DNA of 64,000 nt from Nitrososphaerota archaeon (GCA_013288145.1 JABDCJ010000004.1:1-64000); one strand, 5' to 3'. Counted from the first letter of the stretch, positions 45,545 through 55,031 are shown. Notes: generated by a model from the sequence alone, not told the origin. Program-made: numbers and translations.

Positions 45545-45688
45545 AGCCTCGGGCGGGATTCGAACCCGCGACCTCGACCTGTTTGTGCTCTGTTGTGTTA
45601 TTCCAGATTTCTTACCAAGGTCGCGCTAAAGCCGCCTGTGTCTTTCTTCAGACTCTTCCAGACTCTAACTAGGCTGAGCTACCGAGGC
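45545..45688 (-). tRNA. tRNA-Thr (GGT) with two introns
   Basis: Minus strand. Acceptor GCCTCGG/CCGAGGC, D-arm GCTC..GAG, anticodon stem CGACC/GGTCG with loop TT-GGT-A-A, T-arm GCGGG-TTCGAAT-CCCGC, discriminator U. A 32-nt intron lies at the canonical 37/38 site and a second of about 37 nt near position 24-26 between the D and anticodon arms. The 144-bp gene folds normally once both are removed. Confidence 0.85.
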
Positions 45689-45816
45689 ACGTAGTTTAGG
45701 AACGCAGAGCAAAACCCGATCGAATCCTCTTAAAATCTTTCCCGGCGACATTCGAGATGGATCGATCTTCAATGCGCAAAGACGATATAACTTGAGAAAC
45801 AAAAATTGTCATTAAA

Positions 45817-46644
45817 ATGAAACTCGTCGACGCGCACCTTCACTGTTCGGAGCTTCCCAACGACGGGCTTCTAAATTACGCCAAATTCAATGGTTTGGAA
45901 TACACGCTAAAAGAACTATTGGGGCTCATGAAACAAAACGAAGTCGAGCGAGGACTATTGCTGAGTCCGCCGATGAAAGGTGGTGCTCCTGCCCCGAACT
46001 CGAGGATAATCGAGCTCTGCAAAAAAAGTGAGGACAAGCTTTTTCCGGTGTTAACTGTCGAACCGAATAATGACAATGTCGAAATTTCTCTAAAGGAAGC
46101 GAGAGAAAATCGTGGCTATGTAAAGGGCTTCAAGATCAGACTGGGCTATGTCAAGGTGTATCCCGATGATCCCATTTATGATCCAATCTACGATTACGCA
46201 GAAGATCAGAATCTGCCGGTAATGTTTCACACCGGCGACACGGCAACCTCAACCGGCAGTTTGAAACACTCCCATCCGCTTACGATCGATCCACTTGCAA
46301 ACTCCAGGCCGGAAATGAAAATAGTGATCTGCCATTTTGGAAACCCCTGGATTTCGGATGTTGCCGAACTGATCTACAAGCATCCGTATGTATTTGCTGA
46401 TATGTCAGGTCTGGTTGCTGGTGATGGAGCAAAGTATGCAGAGAAGTACATCGAATCTCTTGCAACAAAACTGAGCGACGCAATCTATTTCGCAAGTGGC
46501 GCCGACAAGATTATTTTCGGAACTGATTATCCCGTCGAAACATATCCCGCAGGTTTGAATCTGCTTCGAAGGCTGAAAATCGATGAAGATGATATTTCAA
46601 AAATCGCTCAAAAGAACGCGATGAAGGTGTTTTTCTCATCTTGA
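45817..46644 (+). CDS. Amidohydrolase family metal-dependent hydrolase
   Basis: 275 aa, Amidohydrolase_2 TIM barrel. Metal ligands: D5-x-H-x-H in VDAHLHC, H in VMFHTGD, H in IVICHFG, and D in IFGTDYPVE. Such enzymes decarboxylate or hydrolyse cyclic acids and lactones. Translation overlaps the GNAT gene by 4 nt, so they form an operon. Confidence 0.85.
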   Translation: MKLVDAHLHCSELPNDGLLNYAKFNGLEYTLKELLGLMKQNEVERGLLLSPPMKGGAPAPNSRIIELCKKSEDKLFPVLTVEPNNDNVEISLKEARENRGYVKGFKIRLGYVKVYPDDPIYDPIYDYAEDQNLPVMFHTGDTATSTGSLKHSHPLTIDPLANSRPEMKIVICHFGNPWISDVAELIYKHPYVFADMSGLVAGDGAKYAEKYIESLATKLSDAIYFASGADKIIFGTDYPVETYPAGLNLLRRLKIDEDDISKIAQKNAMKVFFSS

Positions 46645-47147
46645 GCCTGCAAGATCTCGTAATCTACGAGCCCCGAAACCTTTCGGAAAGGGAGACTCTG
46701 TACCCAATTCTTGAAAGCAGTTTCGAAGGATGGTATCTGAGCCACTCTAAACGTACGCTACGAGAAATAGACAAGGTTTTCGCAGCTAAACTCGGTGAAA
46801 AAAATGTTGGCGTTGTTATGCTAAAGAATATTGATCCCGAGATTGGTTACGTGTACTACATTGCTGTTGCAGCCGAGTACCGGGGGAGAAAAATAGGAAA
46901 GGCACTGCTTCAATACTCTTTATCTTATTTCTCAAATTTAGGCGACAACGTAGTTTTTGCAAGTCTTACAGTTGAACACGGCGGAGAATCTAAAGTGCTC
47001 TTTGAATCTGAAGGATTCATAGAGACAAACTTTGGACAGGTCTCAAAAAAATACGGCAAGCTGCACGCCATCAACATGTACCGCAAAATGCTCGTAGTTT
47101 CAGGAGAGCTCGTAGTTTACAAAGAGCTCTCTGGAAAACTCGACTGA
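46641..47147 (+). CDS. GNAT family N-acetyltransferase
   Basis: 168 aa, start TTG 46641 overlapping the upstream stop. Acetyl-CoA binding motif A is YYIAVAAEYRGRKIGKALLQYS (Q/R-x2-G-x-G/A). Substrate unknown. Confidence 0.8.
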   Translation: MSLQDLVIYEPRNLSERETLYPILESSFEGWYLSHSKRTLREIDKVFAAKLGEKNVGVVMLKNIDPEIGYVYYIAVAAEYRGRKIGKALLQYSLSYFSNLGDNVVFASLTVEHGGESKVLFESEGFIETNFGQVSKKYGKLHAINMYRKMLVVSGELVVYKELSGKLD

Positions 47148-47154
47148 GTGAAAG

Positions 47155-47727
47155 CTACCTCAAAAATCCAGTCATAGCTGGCGGACTTTGGGAAGGGTGA
47201 CACTTCATTCCGTCTGCTAAAGAACGGAAGACAGCTGAAAGATTTTCAAACTCTTCAGATTCTCTCTGCATGCTGTATACGACGTAATATCTCGACATTT
47301 CCGGGCAGTAAAAGTGGATCGACCATATGTCTCTTTGCGAAACGCCGCGGGACATCATGCCCCTCTGAAGTTTTGCACTCACGTGGGACAGCAGCGCTCG
47401 GTGTCCGTCAATTTGAATTTCATTGAGATCAGTCACCTCAGTTGATCTTACGTCAGGTCCTTTCTTGACGCGCTTTATCCCGAAATCTCGATGTTCTTCA
47501 AGGCTCTTGAATTTCTTCTGAGCATCAGCGAGCGGGCCCCAGGATACGAAAAACCTGTTGCCATGCGGACTCTGAAAAACAACATCGGCTTTCTTCCTCG
47601 TACCCTTTGGGTTGAACTCAACCCGCCAGTCAGACGGTATCTCCAGTTCGATACCGTAAAGCGCAAATTTTTCCTTACCTATTATCGGCGCTGCTTCTTC
47701 CTCGGGTATTGATGATGACGATTCCAA
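47155..47727 (-). CDS. Hypothetical protein, 190 aa
   Basis: Soluble, beta-rich protein with …KFALYGIELEIPSDWRVEFNPKGTRKKADVVFQSPHGNRFFVSWGPL…, the pattern of PsbP/DUF1795-like single-domain proteins, and a last part …MSRYYVVYSMQRESEEFENLSAVFRSL. No signal peptide. Convergent with the GNAT gene. Family assignment tentative. Confidence 0.55.
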   Translation of the reverse strand: MESSSSIPEEEAAPIIGKEKFALYGIELEIPSDWRVEFNPKGTRKKADVVFQSPHGNRFFVSWGPLADAQKKFKSLEEHRDFGIKRVKKGPDVRSTEVTDLNEIQIDGHRALLSHVSAKLQRGMMSRGVSQRDIWSIHFYCPEMSRYYVVYSMQRESEEFENLSAVFRSLADGMKCHPSQSPPAMTGFLR

Positions 47728-47864
47728 AACGAGGTCCTTCTTGAATCTCCCTTACCCAAGGGCATAGCCGACAGTTCGTATAAAGCGTTGCCCTCTTTTC
47801 GCTTTACGAAAAATGGCCTAGGCACAACGATTGGTGAATAAATCCTGAGTTGCGACATTACAGA

Positions 47865-48692
47865 CTAGGACGCTGGCTTTGGGCCGCCATCGGGCGCAGG
47901 CTGCCTGTCGGTCATTGGCCTCGAATCTACAACCTCAACGTCCTGCTCCGGAAGTTCGTACCACTTTACCTTCTCTCCGACACGGGCCCTCATCTTCCAT
48001 CCAAATGACTTGGGTTCCGCCTCGATTACTTTTCGAAGCTGATCGAACTTGCTCTTCACCATAGCTTGCTGATCCGGTGTTAGCGCGTACGTCGGAAGCG
48101 AAGCTTCGATTCTTTCCAAATTCAACATGATAGTACGGTACAGTCCCCAATCCTGCGAGCAGAGCTTCGCGATGTATTTGCCATTGATTTTGTCCGGCTC
48201 GTCTTTTTCCGAGAGATCATGGTCTATGAAAAGAGCAATCACATCGCGGTATTCCCTTTCCGTGATCTCGTAAACCTGCAGCTTCGTGAGCAAAAGATCG
48301 CACAGCGGCAAAGTTAGTTTGTCAACGAGGAGCCGACCTGTAAAGTCGAGCTTGTGGCTCATCTCGAAGGTATTTAGGAAAATGTCGACTCTTCTTTCAT
48401 TTGCAATATCGTTGAAGATCAGACGGCTGTAACCATTCAACTTGTTAAATCGATCGCGCGGGGTGTAACCAAGATCATCGAACAGCTTTTCAATTTCCTT
48501 CCTTTGCTTTCTGAATCCCACGAAATCAATGTCCACATATCTCCGACTCAAGTTTGCCTGGATACTGCTCGGGTTCCTAAGACGGAATGCGAGACCGCCG
48601 AGCAGTCGGAGAGTTACCTTCTTGGTCTCTGCAACTCCGACAATTCTGTTAGCTTCTATTACAACATCTTTCTCAGGCAGAAAATTTCTCAC
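47865..48692 (-). CDS. Nucleotidyltransferase-fold protein (AbiEii-like)
   Basis: 275 aa. The nucleotidyltransferase core shows LLGGLAFRLR, then RYVDIDFVGF (catalytic D-x-D) and RVDIFLN (third Asp). The C-terminal part is helical with a Pro-rich tail. Related to AbiEii toxins and MNT enzymes; no antitoxin gene is adjacent, so it is more likely a stand-alone enzyme. Confidence 0.7.
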   Translation of the reverse strand: MRNFLPEKDVVIEANRIVGVAETKKVTLRLLGGLAFRLRNPSSIQANLSRRYVDIDFVGFRKQRKEIEKLFDDLGYTPRDRFNKLNGYSRLIFNDIANERRVDIFLNTFEMSHKLDFTGRLLVDKLTLPLCDLLLTKLQVYEITEREYRDVIALFIDHDLSEKDEPDKINGKYIAKLCSQDWGLYRTIMLNLERIEASLPTYALTPDQQAMVKSKFDQLRKVIEAEPKSFGWKMRARVGEKVKWYELPEQDVEVVDSRPMTDRQPAPDGGPKPAS

Positions 48693-48987
48693 GCCTTTCC
48701 AGTTTAGTGGAGTTATTCTGATGGAGCAAGCATATTCAACATTTTGCCTTACATTTCAATCTCACAGGAGCTGATTCGGGCCAGAATGTGTACTCAAAAA
48801 TTCCCCTCGAGAATCATTGCTAGAAAATTGGTCAAAAGGTTACTCATTTTCGGGATCCTGTATCAAATAACATCAATTCAAAGCATATCATTACGGATAA
48901 GGTATAGCAATCGCACTACCACTCTTCTTAATCATCAAATATTCATGACTTTTGAAATAAGTTCATTAGCCCCTCTTGAAACCGCAC

Positions 48988-50070
48988 ATGTTTGCAACGA
49001 GTAAAGAAAATTCCATGAGGGAGAAAACGTTTCACCGGCTCCTCGAAGGTATAAGGCGATACGGACTAGAAAATGTGAGTACGCTTTCTAAATGGATCGA
49101 TATACCTGTTGAGACCGCGCGGTACATGATCTGGGAGGAGCTCCCAAAGCACTGCATCTCCGTTGGCATAACTGTGAACCTGCCTCGCATAGGTTTAGGC
49201 AGATGGATGCTGTACTTTAAGCCTGTTGAAAAATCATTCACGCCGGCAATTGAAGCGTTTCTCAGAGAAGAGACCGGATTGATGTATCAGGGGCGAGTAC
49301 TGCCAAACAATGGCTCGTTTGCAAGTTTCGGCATACCATTTGGAGAACACTATAAGCTGCGTGACCAGCTAGATCAAATGCGAAGCGCCAACATCATAGA
49401 AAATTACTCGTTGGACGAGGTCGAGTTCGTTCGCAATGTTTCATTCAATTCAAACTTTTACGATTTCAAGGTTAGAAAGTGGAAGTTCGACTGGGCAGAA
49501 ATTGAGAATTACAAAGAACCACTTTTGACTCCGGAGCTGCCGGAGGATCAAGCACCTGTTGTCGATTACAAGGATATTCTAATTCTCAAGGAACTGCAGC
49601 AAAGCGTACCCCGCACTCTGTCAAAACTTTCCGGAGCTATCGGTCTCGACCAGCACAACCTTAGGTACCACTACAAGACACACGCTCGTCGTGCGATAGC
49701 GGGATACTATTTGAAGCTGAGCTCGGGGAATGCGCCGGGTTCGATGTCCGCCATGATCTTCATGCATCAGCATGGAAATTCAGGGGCGATGGACCAAGGA
49801 CGTTTCGTAGCTCTAAGCATTCCGTTTACTCAGAGGGTGTGGAAGACCGAGAAATACTATTGCTGGTACGTGAGCTGCCCGGGCGAATACACGAACCGAC
49901 TTCTAAAGTATGTGAACGACAGATTTGCTTCGATTCCGGGGAAGCTTGATGTATTGAGCGTCGATTCTGAATCGGAGTACGAGGATACACTCCCGTACAG
50001 ACTGTTTGATGAGCGAACTGGTAGCTGGCGCTATGAGCCAAAGTCAGCACTGTCTGTAATCCGAAAGTAA
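48988..50070 (+). CDS. Lrp-like transcriptional regulator with two HTH domains
   Basis: About 360 aa from ATG 48988 (TTG 48976 and ATG 49015 also possible). N-terminal HTH at about 5-45 (…LLEGIRRYGLENVSTLSKWIDIPVETARYMIWEEL…), an Lrp-type ligand domain, then a second HTH near 195-240 (…DILILKELQQSVPRTLSKLSGAIGLDQHNLRYHYKTHA…). Target unknown. It is the same type as the regulator at 60153 but only weakly similar. Confidence 0.65.
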   Translation: MFATSKENSMREKTFHRLLEGIRRYGLENVSTLSKWIDIPVETARYMIWEELPKHCISVGITVNLPRIGLGRWMLYFKPVEKSFTPAIEAFLREETGLMYQGRVLPNNGSFASFGIPFGEHYKLRDQLDQMRSANIIENYSLDEVEFVRNVSFNSNFYDFKVRKWKFDWAEIENYKEPLLTPELPEDQAPVVDYKDILILKELQQSVPRTLSKLSGAIGLDQHNLRYHYKTHARRAIAGYYLKLSSGNAPGSMSAMIFMHQHGNSGAMDQGRFVALSIPFTQRVWKTEKYYCWYVSCPGEYTNRLLKYVNDRFASIPGKLDVLSVDSESEYEDTLPYRLFDERTGSWRYEPKSALSVIRK

Positions 50071-50324
50071 AACTTACCCTGCACCATCCGGAAAAACTGT
50101 TTACTTTGCTGGTACAGGAGGATCTCTCCGCAGCGTTTGTATCGAAAATCGAATTGACGCCTCCTTTCCAGCGGGAATGAAGATGTGAAAATTGTTTTTC
50201 CGTTTCTGGAGATCTTTTTCCTGTTGAAATTACCAATTGATTTTTAACGACTTATCAGGGCCATTTTGAAAATTAAGCGCGATTTTATCCGCTAATTTCA
50301 TCATAAAATAGAGAAAAATTCACG
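50071..50324. other. Intergenic region
   Basis: No gene seen; A/T-rich stretch at 50215-50320 probably includes the promoter of the saccharopine dehydrogenase-like gene. Confidence 0.35.
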
Positions 50325-51560
50325 ATGGCCAGAGGTGAAATTGTTGTTCTTGGTTCGGGCTTGATGGGATCTTCTATAGCTATGGATCTTCTCGAAAGCA
50401 GCGCCGTCACCAAGGTGGCCGTCGTCGATTCGAGCGGAGATAGACTTCGCGCCCTTCAGGTCAGGGCTTCCAAGCTTTCAGGGCTGGATCAGTCAACCGG
50501 CAGGAACCTGAAGCTCGCAGAGAAGCTTCAGATCGTCGAATTGGACATTGTAAAAAAGCGCGAAGAGCTACAGAACTTGCTCTCCAGATATGAGCTTGGA
50601 GTGGGCGCGCTGCCGCATGAAATCGCGGAAGAAGCAGTAAAAACAGCGCTCGATGCGGGAATAAATTTTGTCGACCTGATTTATTCCTGGCGGCACGACA
50701 GATCTTCATCAGTTGACGTGAAAGCAAAACAGAAAGGAGTCACGATTATTCCGGCCTGTGGCCTCGCGCCCGGTCTCACAAGCATTTTAGCGAAGAATTC
50801 TGCGGACCAGATGGAGGAAGTTGACTCTATCAAAATAAAGGTCGGTGGGATTCCTGAGGTACCGAAGCAACCACTGAATTACAAGGTTGTATTTTCGATC
50901 GAAAGCGTGCTGGAAGAATATGTCCGGGAAGCGCTAATCGTCAGAGATGGTAAGAAAATCGCAGTTCCTGCTCTCTCAGAAGTAGAAGAACTCACTTTCA
51001 ATGAATTCGGGGATCAAAAGTTTGAAGCCTTTTTGACTGACGGTCTTTCAACTCTGCCTGACACGCTACGCCGGGTAAAGTACATGGAAGAAAAAACGAT
51101 CCGCTGGAAGGGACATGCGGATCAAGTACAACTTTTGATGGATCTGGGATTTTTCTCGGAGAGGCCGGTGAATCTGAAGACTACCGGAAACCGTGTCTCC
51201 CCGCGTGCGCTGCTTTCAACTCTCTTGGACAAAAAGCTAGCGATGCATCAGGGGGACAAGGACATGACACTTTTGCGTATAGATGTCCAGGGCAGGAAAA
51301 GGAAGGGAGACAAATCAACGAGAATCCATCAATACGAAATGATTGACAAGTTCGACGTTGCAAACCAGATTACTTCCATGGCGAGGACAACTGCGCATCC
51401 TTGCTCGACAGTTGCGCTGATGATATTAGAAGGAAAAATCACAGAAAGGGGATTCATCCCGCCTGAGCTTGCAATCAAGGACGACCGATTCGATGAATTT
51501 CTATCCCGGCTGGAACTGAAAGGATTGAATATCAAGGAAAGAGAGTTCCTCGCAGACTAG
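50325..51560 (+). CDS. Saccharopine dehydrogenase family oxidoreductase
   Basis: 411 aa. N-terminal Rossmann fold with GSGLMGSSIAMDLLES and acidic residue after strand 2 (VVDSS, NAD preference), then PACGLAPGLTSILA and the C-terminal domain …MARTTAHPCSTVALMILEGKI. Resembles archaeal lysine 6-dehydrogenase/saccharopine reductase-like proteins; exact amino-acid substrate unknown. The small gene at 51575 follows closely. Confidence 0.85.
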   Translation: MARGEIVVLGSGLMGSSIAMDLLESSAVTKVAVVDSSGDRLRALQVRASKLSGLDQSTGRNLKLAEKLQIVELDIVKKREELQNLLSRYELGVGALPHEIAEEAVKTALDAGINFVDLIYSWRHDRSSSVDVKAKQKGVTIIPACGLAPGLTSILAKNSADQMEEVDSIKIKVGGIPEVPKQPLNYKVVFSIESVLEEYVREALIVRDGKKIAVPALSEVEELTFNEFGDQKFEAFLTDGLSTLPDTLRRVKYMEEKTIRWKGHADQVQLLMDLGFFSERPVNLKTTGNRVSPRALLSTLLDKKLAMHQGDKDMTLLRIDVQGRKRKGDKSTRIHQYEMIDKFDVANQITSMARTTAHPCSTVALMILEGKITERGFIPPELAIKDDRFDEFLSRLELKGLNIKEREFLAD

Positions 51561-51574
51561 CGGCTGGATTTTTC

Positions 51575-51907
51575 TTGCCTTACCGAAGAACAAGTTCTTC
51601 AGCGGATAAAAGCGATCCAGATGGGAAGACTTCAATTATCGTAAAGAAACTGAACTGGAAAGAAAAAAGGGACAAAATCCCCACGACATTTGTTTCGCTC
51701 GCTCCCGAGAAGCTGGTTATCGAAAACGGGATCGATATACTCGTCGGCGTTTTCCACATAATGTGGGACGACATGCCGCGAAGGAGAACGTATCAAATTC
51801 GGCTGTCAGATCTTGTAACCTCTGTTGGAGAGTATTCAGGAAGTAGCCTGACGTGTGGGAATTACGAAGACTTACTCGAGAAGCTCGAGTCAAAGCAATT
51901 TCCATGA
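51575..51907 (+). CDS. Hypothetical protein, 110 aa
   Basis: TTG at 51575, 14 nt behind the dehydrogenase and likely co-transcribed. Mixed alpha/beta (…IPTTFVSLAPEKLVIENGIDILVGVFHIMWDDMPRRRTYQIRLSDLV…). No family recognised. Confidence 0.5.
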   Translation: MPYRRTSSSADKSDPDGKTSIIVKKLNWKEKRDKIPTTFVSLAPEKLVIENGIDILVGVFHIMWDDMPRRRTYQIRLSDLVTSVGEYSGSSLTCGNYEDLLEKLESKQFP

Positions 51908-51977
51908 TTATGGTTTTGCTAAAACATAATCAATAAATTGCGTAGAAATATCGACCTGTCTGCGCACTTTTCTGTTT

Positions 51978-52086
51978 GCCTCGGTAGCTCAGCCTGGCCA
52001 GAGCGAAAACATTTCCTCAAACTTAAGAACTGTTGCTCAGTTGCCTTGTAAGCAATAGGTCGCGGGATCAAATCCCGCCCGAGGCT
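51978..52086 (+). tRNA. tRNA-Thr (TGT) with non-canonical intron
   Basis: Acceptor GCCTCGG/CCGAGGC, D-arm GCTC..GAGC, anticodon stem GTTGC/GCAAT with loop CT-TGT-AA, variable AGGTC, T-arm GCGGG-ATCAAAT-CCCGC, discriminator U. One intron of about 34 nt lies between D arm and anticodon arm (position ~25/26), matching the first intron of tRNA-Thr(GGT). The T loop starts with A54 instead of the nearly universal U54. Confidence 0.85.
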
Positions 52087-52250
52087 CTCTTTTACGGTCG
52101 TGTTTGATCCGCTCGGCTTGTGGGTTGCCCACTTGCTAACAAATTGTTAACAATTTGACCCATGTTTTCCCTCCGCCGAGTCTTGGTTTATAATTAATTG
52201 CAAAGTTTACCTTATGTTTTAGTTGGAGACAATTCGAATGACAAGTCATA

Positions 52251-52655
52251 ATGAATTTTCGGTTCATTTACACAGGGATAAGAGTACGTAATATTCAGGA
52301 ATCGCTAGACTTCTACACAAAGATTCTACAAATGGAAATGGTGGATAAACTGGAAAGAACGGAGCCAACCAAGGGGCAAGTAGTCACGCTCAGGAGCCGA
52401 GACTCCGCTCAGTTGCTGGAACTCAACTACTATGAAGAAGGAAGTCAGTTCGGTTCCGTATACAAAAATGGAGAAGAACTCGACCACCTCGCCTTTGACG
52501 TTGACAATCTTCTCGATACCGTTGAAGAACTGAGACAAAAAGGGGTCGAAATAATTGCAGAACCATATTCCATAGGCCAGTCCATAGGATGGAAGGAAGC
52601 ATTTGTAAAAGACCCGAACGGCATCTGGATTGAATTATTGGAACGCAAAGAGTGA
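52251..52655 (+). CDS. VOC family protein (lactoylglutathione lyase-like)
   Basis: 134 aa with two betaalphabetabetabeta modules: RFIYTGIRVRNIQESLDFYTKILQMEMV… and …HLAFDVDNLLDTVEELRQKGVEI…FVKDPNGIWIELLERK. Metal-ligand candidates are H in LDHLAF and E in IELLE. Possibly glyoxalase I-like detoxification; substrate unknown. Confidence 0.8.
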   Translation: MNFRFIYTGIRVRNIQESLDFYTKILQMEMVDKLERTEPTKGQVVTLRSRDSAQLLELNYYEEGSQFGSVYKNGEELDHLAFDVDNLLDTVEELRQKGVEIIAEPYSIGQSIGWKEAFVKDPNGIWIELLERKE

Positions 52656-52956
52656 ATGGAATAACCGTTGAGCAAGAAACAACAAGAATAAGAACTGGAA
52701 CAGTTCGTCAAGCCATTTTATCCCAAGAAGGACATAATGAACGACCTTTCCGCCCGGCCAGGGAGATTCACCAACAGCTAAGAGCCCCTTAGTCCGATCA
52801 ACCATAGACTTGTCTTTAGCCGTTATTGGAGAAAAACAGAACTTGAGCAAGGATTACTAACTATTGCTCGTAACTCCGTCCGAGGCTCTTCACCATTCCT
52901 AAAATCTTTTTCTAACTCTCCTTGCAGTTTCTTGTATGTCTTAGCTAGGCCTTGTC

Positions 52957-53610
52957 TTAGCTTCCTTTTCCTGTGATCACCCGGACGAAGGCTCTGGTTA
53001 AGACGATCAATGCGACCGAAATATCCCACATGAAGAACCTCCAGTTTCCGATGGTCGGATTTGAAATCCAGAAGACGTTAGAAATTGAAACCAAGAATAT
53101 TGTCGCAGCTATAATCCCTGAAAACATCGAAATCTTGAACATTTTAACGTAGTTTGCTTGCGATTTGCTGACCTGCTTGTGCTTTTCTTGTCTAATCACC
53201 AGATAGCTCATTCCAGCCAGCAATACTTGCATTATCCCTATGTCAAGCCCGAAAACGGCAGAGGAGTACTCAAGAAAGGTGTTGGATGTGGTCTCAAGAA
53301 CGTAGAAAAGGAATGGTTCAAGCGCGACACAAAAAAGAAGTGCGACATTAAGATATTGCGTGAAAAAAGTTTCCACAGAAAGTGCCGACACGATTCGTGT
53401 GTATGCTAGCCAGATTACAATGATTATGAGAAAACTAAACCCAAACTGGCTGATGTCATTGTTGAGATCCGCGGACGATAGTGGAATGTGCTGGATTAGA
53501 GCAATAGACCCAATAGAGAGAGCAAGCCCAAAAACAAGGTCTGAGAGGCTCTCTATTCTAGATTTTATTTTGCCTCTGGTTGCATTATCTTCGATGTGGT
53601 CTGCCGTCAG
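52957..53610 (-). CDS. TMEM175-like membrane channel protein, CTG start
   Basis: From the first canonical start (GTG 53391) only 144 aa remain and helix 1 is lost. The frame upstream reads …SRIESLSDLVFGLALSIGSI…, the TMEM175/DUF1211 helix-1 signature R-x4-S-D, followed by helices 2-6. CTG 53610 begins a 217-aa protein of usual prokaryotic TMEM175 size; an AAATATTT TATA-like box lies about 25-30 nt further up. These proteins are potassium-type channels. Past the stop, the next frame continues with a basic tail (52823-52958), possibly a lost C-terminal extension. Confidence 0.65.
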   Translation of the reverse strand: MTADHIEDNATRGKIKSRIESLSDLVFGLALSIGSIALIQHIPLSSADLNNDISQFGFSFLIIIVIWLAYTRIVSALSVETFFTQYLNVALLFCVALEPFLFYVLETTSNTFLEYSSAVFGLDIGIMQVLLAGMSYLVIRQEKHKQVSKSQANYVKMFKISMFSGIIAATIFLVSISNVFWISNPTIGNWRFFMWDISVALIVLTRAFVRVITGKGS

Positions 53611-53929
53611 GAAAATGTCACTAAAACGGGCTCGGCAAAATATTTGTTTTTACATCTTTGTTTGTGCAACCGCCTCCTGAATTTCCAAGTGCGCCTATCT
53701 TCACGAAAGGTAAAAAGACCGCAGGAAAATCCTCAGAAGGGGTTTTCGCGAACCTGGAAAAAAACGAGATTTGATCTATCGGGTGCACTCCCCGCCGGTG
53801 GCTCATCTTTTTCCTCTGTGCGGGCAAAAATGAATTATGTAAATCATGTTCTTCTGTATCTCTGTCTGTGACACTTTAGAATAGTGGCAATAACACTTAA
53901 ACAGCCCTGGAGATCATAGTTTCGAAGTC

Positions 53930-54130
53930 ATGGCGAAAGTCCTTGTAAAAACCCGGAAAGTGGGAGGATCAATCGTCGTAAGTATACCTAAGGAGGCTAC
54001 TGAGCAGGAGGGCATCAGAGAAGGCGAATTGGTAGAGTTGGAGGTTCGAAAAGCCAGGAGGGACTGGTTCGGCGCAACGAAAGGGGTTGGGTCGTTCACC
54101 AAAGAGGACGAGCTAGATTCCCATGACTGA
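53930..54130 (+). CDS. vapB: VapB-like antitoxin (AbrB/SpoVT type)
   Basis: 66 aa. The AbrB swapped-hairpin pattern is VKTRKVGGSIVVSIPKEATEQEGIREGELVELEV, with a toxin-binding acidic C-terminus. A TATA-like ACTTAAAC at 53899 suggests a short leader. It overlaps vapC by 8 nt, typical of toxin-antitoxin operons where the antitoxin represses both. Confidence 0.85.
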   Translation: MAKVLVKTRKVGGSIVVSIPKEATEQEGIREGELVELEVRKARRDWFGATKGVGSFTKEDELDSHD

Positions 54131-54512
54131 CATAGTAATCGATTCCTGGGCTTGGATCGAGTACTTGGATGGAAGCGATTTAGGATCGCGCGTTCGCGAC
54201 ATAATCCTGGACGGTCGAAACAAACTCTACACTCATTCTATCTCCATTGCAGAAATCGTATCTAAGGAAAAAAGAAGAAAGAAGGATCCCGAGACAGCTT
54301 GGAAAGCAATCACCAACCTTACCAAAATCTTGCGAGCAGACGAAATGGATTGCAAAGCTATTGGTCTTCTCCATGCTGAAATAAAGGCCACGAACAAGAA
54401 TTTCGGGCTCGCAGATTCATTCGTGTTGTATGCTGCAAGAAAAATGCGTGGACGAGTACTGACAGGCGATCCCGACTTTAAAGGAGTCGCAGACGCTATT
54501 TTGTTGCGATGA
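54123..54512 (+). CDS. vapC: VapC-like PIN-domain toxin RNase
   Basis: 129 aa PIN domain with the four acidic residues in place: D7 in VIDSW, E in ISIAEIV, D in GLADSFVL and D in TGDPDF. It cleaves RNA, usually tRNA or rRNA, when released from VapB. Confidence 0.9.
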   Translation: MTDIVIDSWAWIEYLDGSDLGSRVRDIILDGRNKLYTHSISIAEIVSKEKRRKKDPETAWKAITNLTKILRADEMDCKAIGLLHAEIKATNKNFGLADSFVLYAARKMRGRVLTGDPDFKGVADAILLR

Positions 54513-54569
54513 ACTCCTTTAGAGATCTATTCTGTTTGGATCTAGGACAAAAGCCAGGAGATCCTAGAC

Positions 54570-54773
54570 TCAGCTTGTGCCACTCGGAGGTACCACCTTC
54601 TTCGTTCCGATGTTTTTCCAGACTATCCCAATTCCCAGCAAGATTATTCCCACGAACGTGAGAATAAAATCATCAATGGAATACCGCCTATCAAGTAAGG
54701 CGATACTTAAGATGATGAGAATGCATCCCATGAACAAGAGTCTCAATTTCATACCGTTCATGCGTTTTTCCAC
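54570..54773 (-). CDS. Small two-span membrane protein, 67 aa
   Basis: Two hydrophobic spans (about 9-27 and 33-51) separated by a short charged loop (LLDRRYSID) and a hydrophilic C-terminus. ATG at 54773. No family recognised. Confidence 0.5.
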   Translation of the reverse strand: MEKRMNGMKLRLLFMGCILIILSIALLDRRYSIDDFILTFVGIILLGIGIVWKNIGTKKVVPPSGTS

Positions 54774-54882
54774 CTCCTTTTGGTACTAGGCTTCAAAATC
54801 ACCTGGCCACAAAAAAAGAATACAAAAGCCCTGAAACCAAGCTATTATCTACATCCATTTTGTCAAGATTTCTTCCCGATTT

Positions 54883-55020
54883 TTAGCGGTAGCTCGCAAC
54901 TACCTTGCGGTGCCCATGTTTAACCACATGTCTCATAATCCTCTCTACATACGAGATGAGAGAAGTGAAAACTATCGGGATTATGATAGCTATCCTCAAA
55001 CGTTTCGTTGTGTAGTGCAT
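54883..55020 (-). CDS. Small membrane protein at the end of the ABC operon, 45 aa
   Basis: ATG 55020, 11 nt after the permease stop, with GGAGGTG upstream as ribosome site. The sequence has a basic N-terminus (MHYTTKRLR), one span (AIIIPIVFTSLISYV) and a basic tail. Likely a partner or regulator of the exporter; no family recognised. Confidence 0.55.
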   Translation of the reverse strand: MHYTTKRLRIAIIIPIVFTSLISYVERIMRHVVKHGHRKVVASYR

Positions 55021-55031
55021 CCTACTTCCTT

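Noticed and set aside
48744..49004. 86-codon frame upstream of the Lrp-like regulator
   Set aside because: No clear motif and ends inside the regulator start; probably chance in an A/T-rich promoter region.
52635..52850. Minus-strand frame with hydrophobic end, convergent with the VOC gene
   Set aside because: Hydrophobic part is antisense of the VOC C-terminus; weak evidence.
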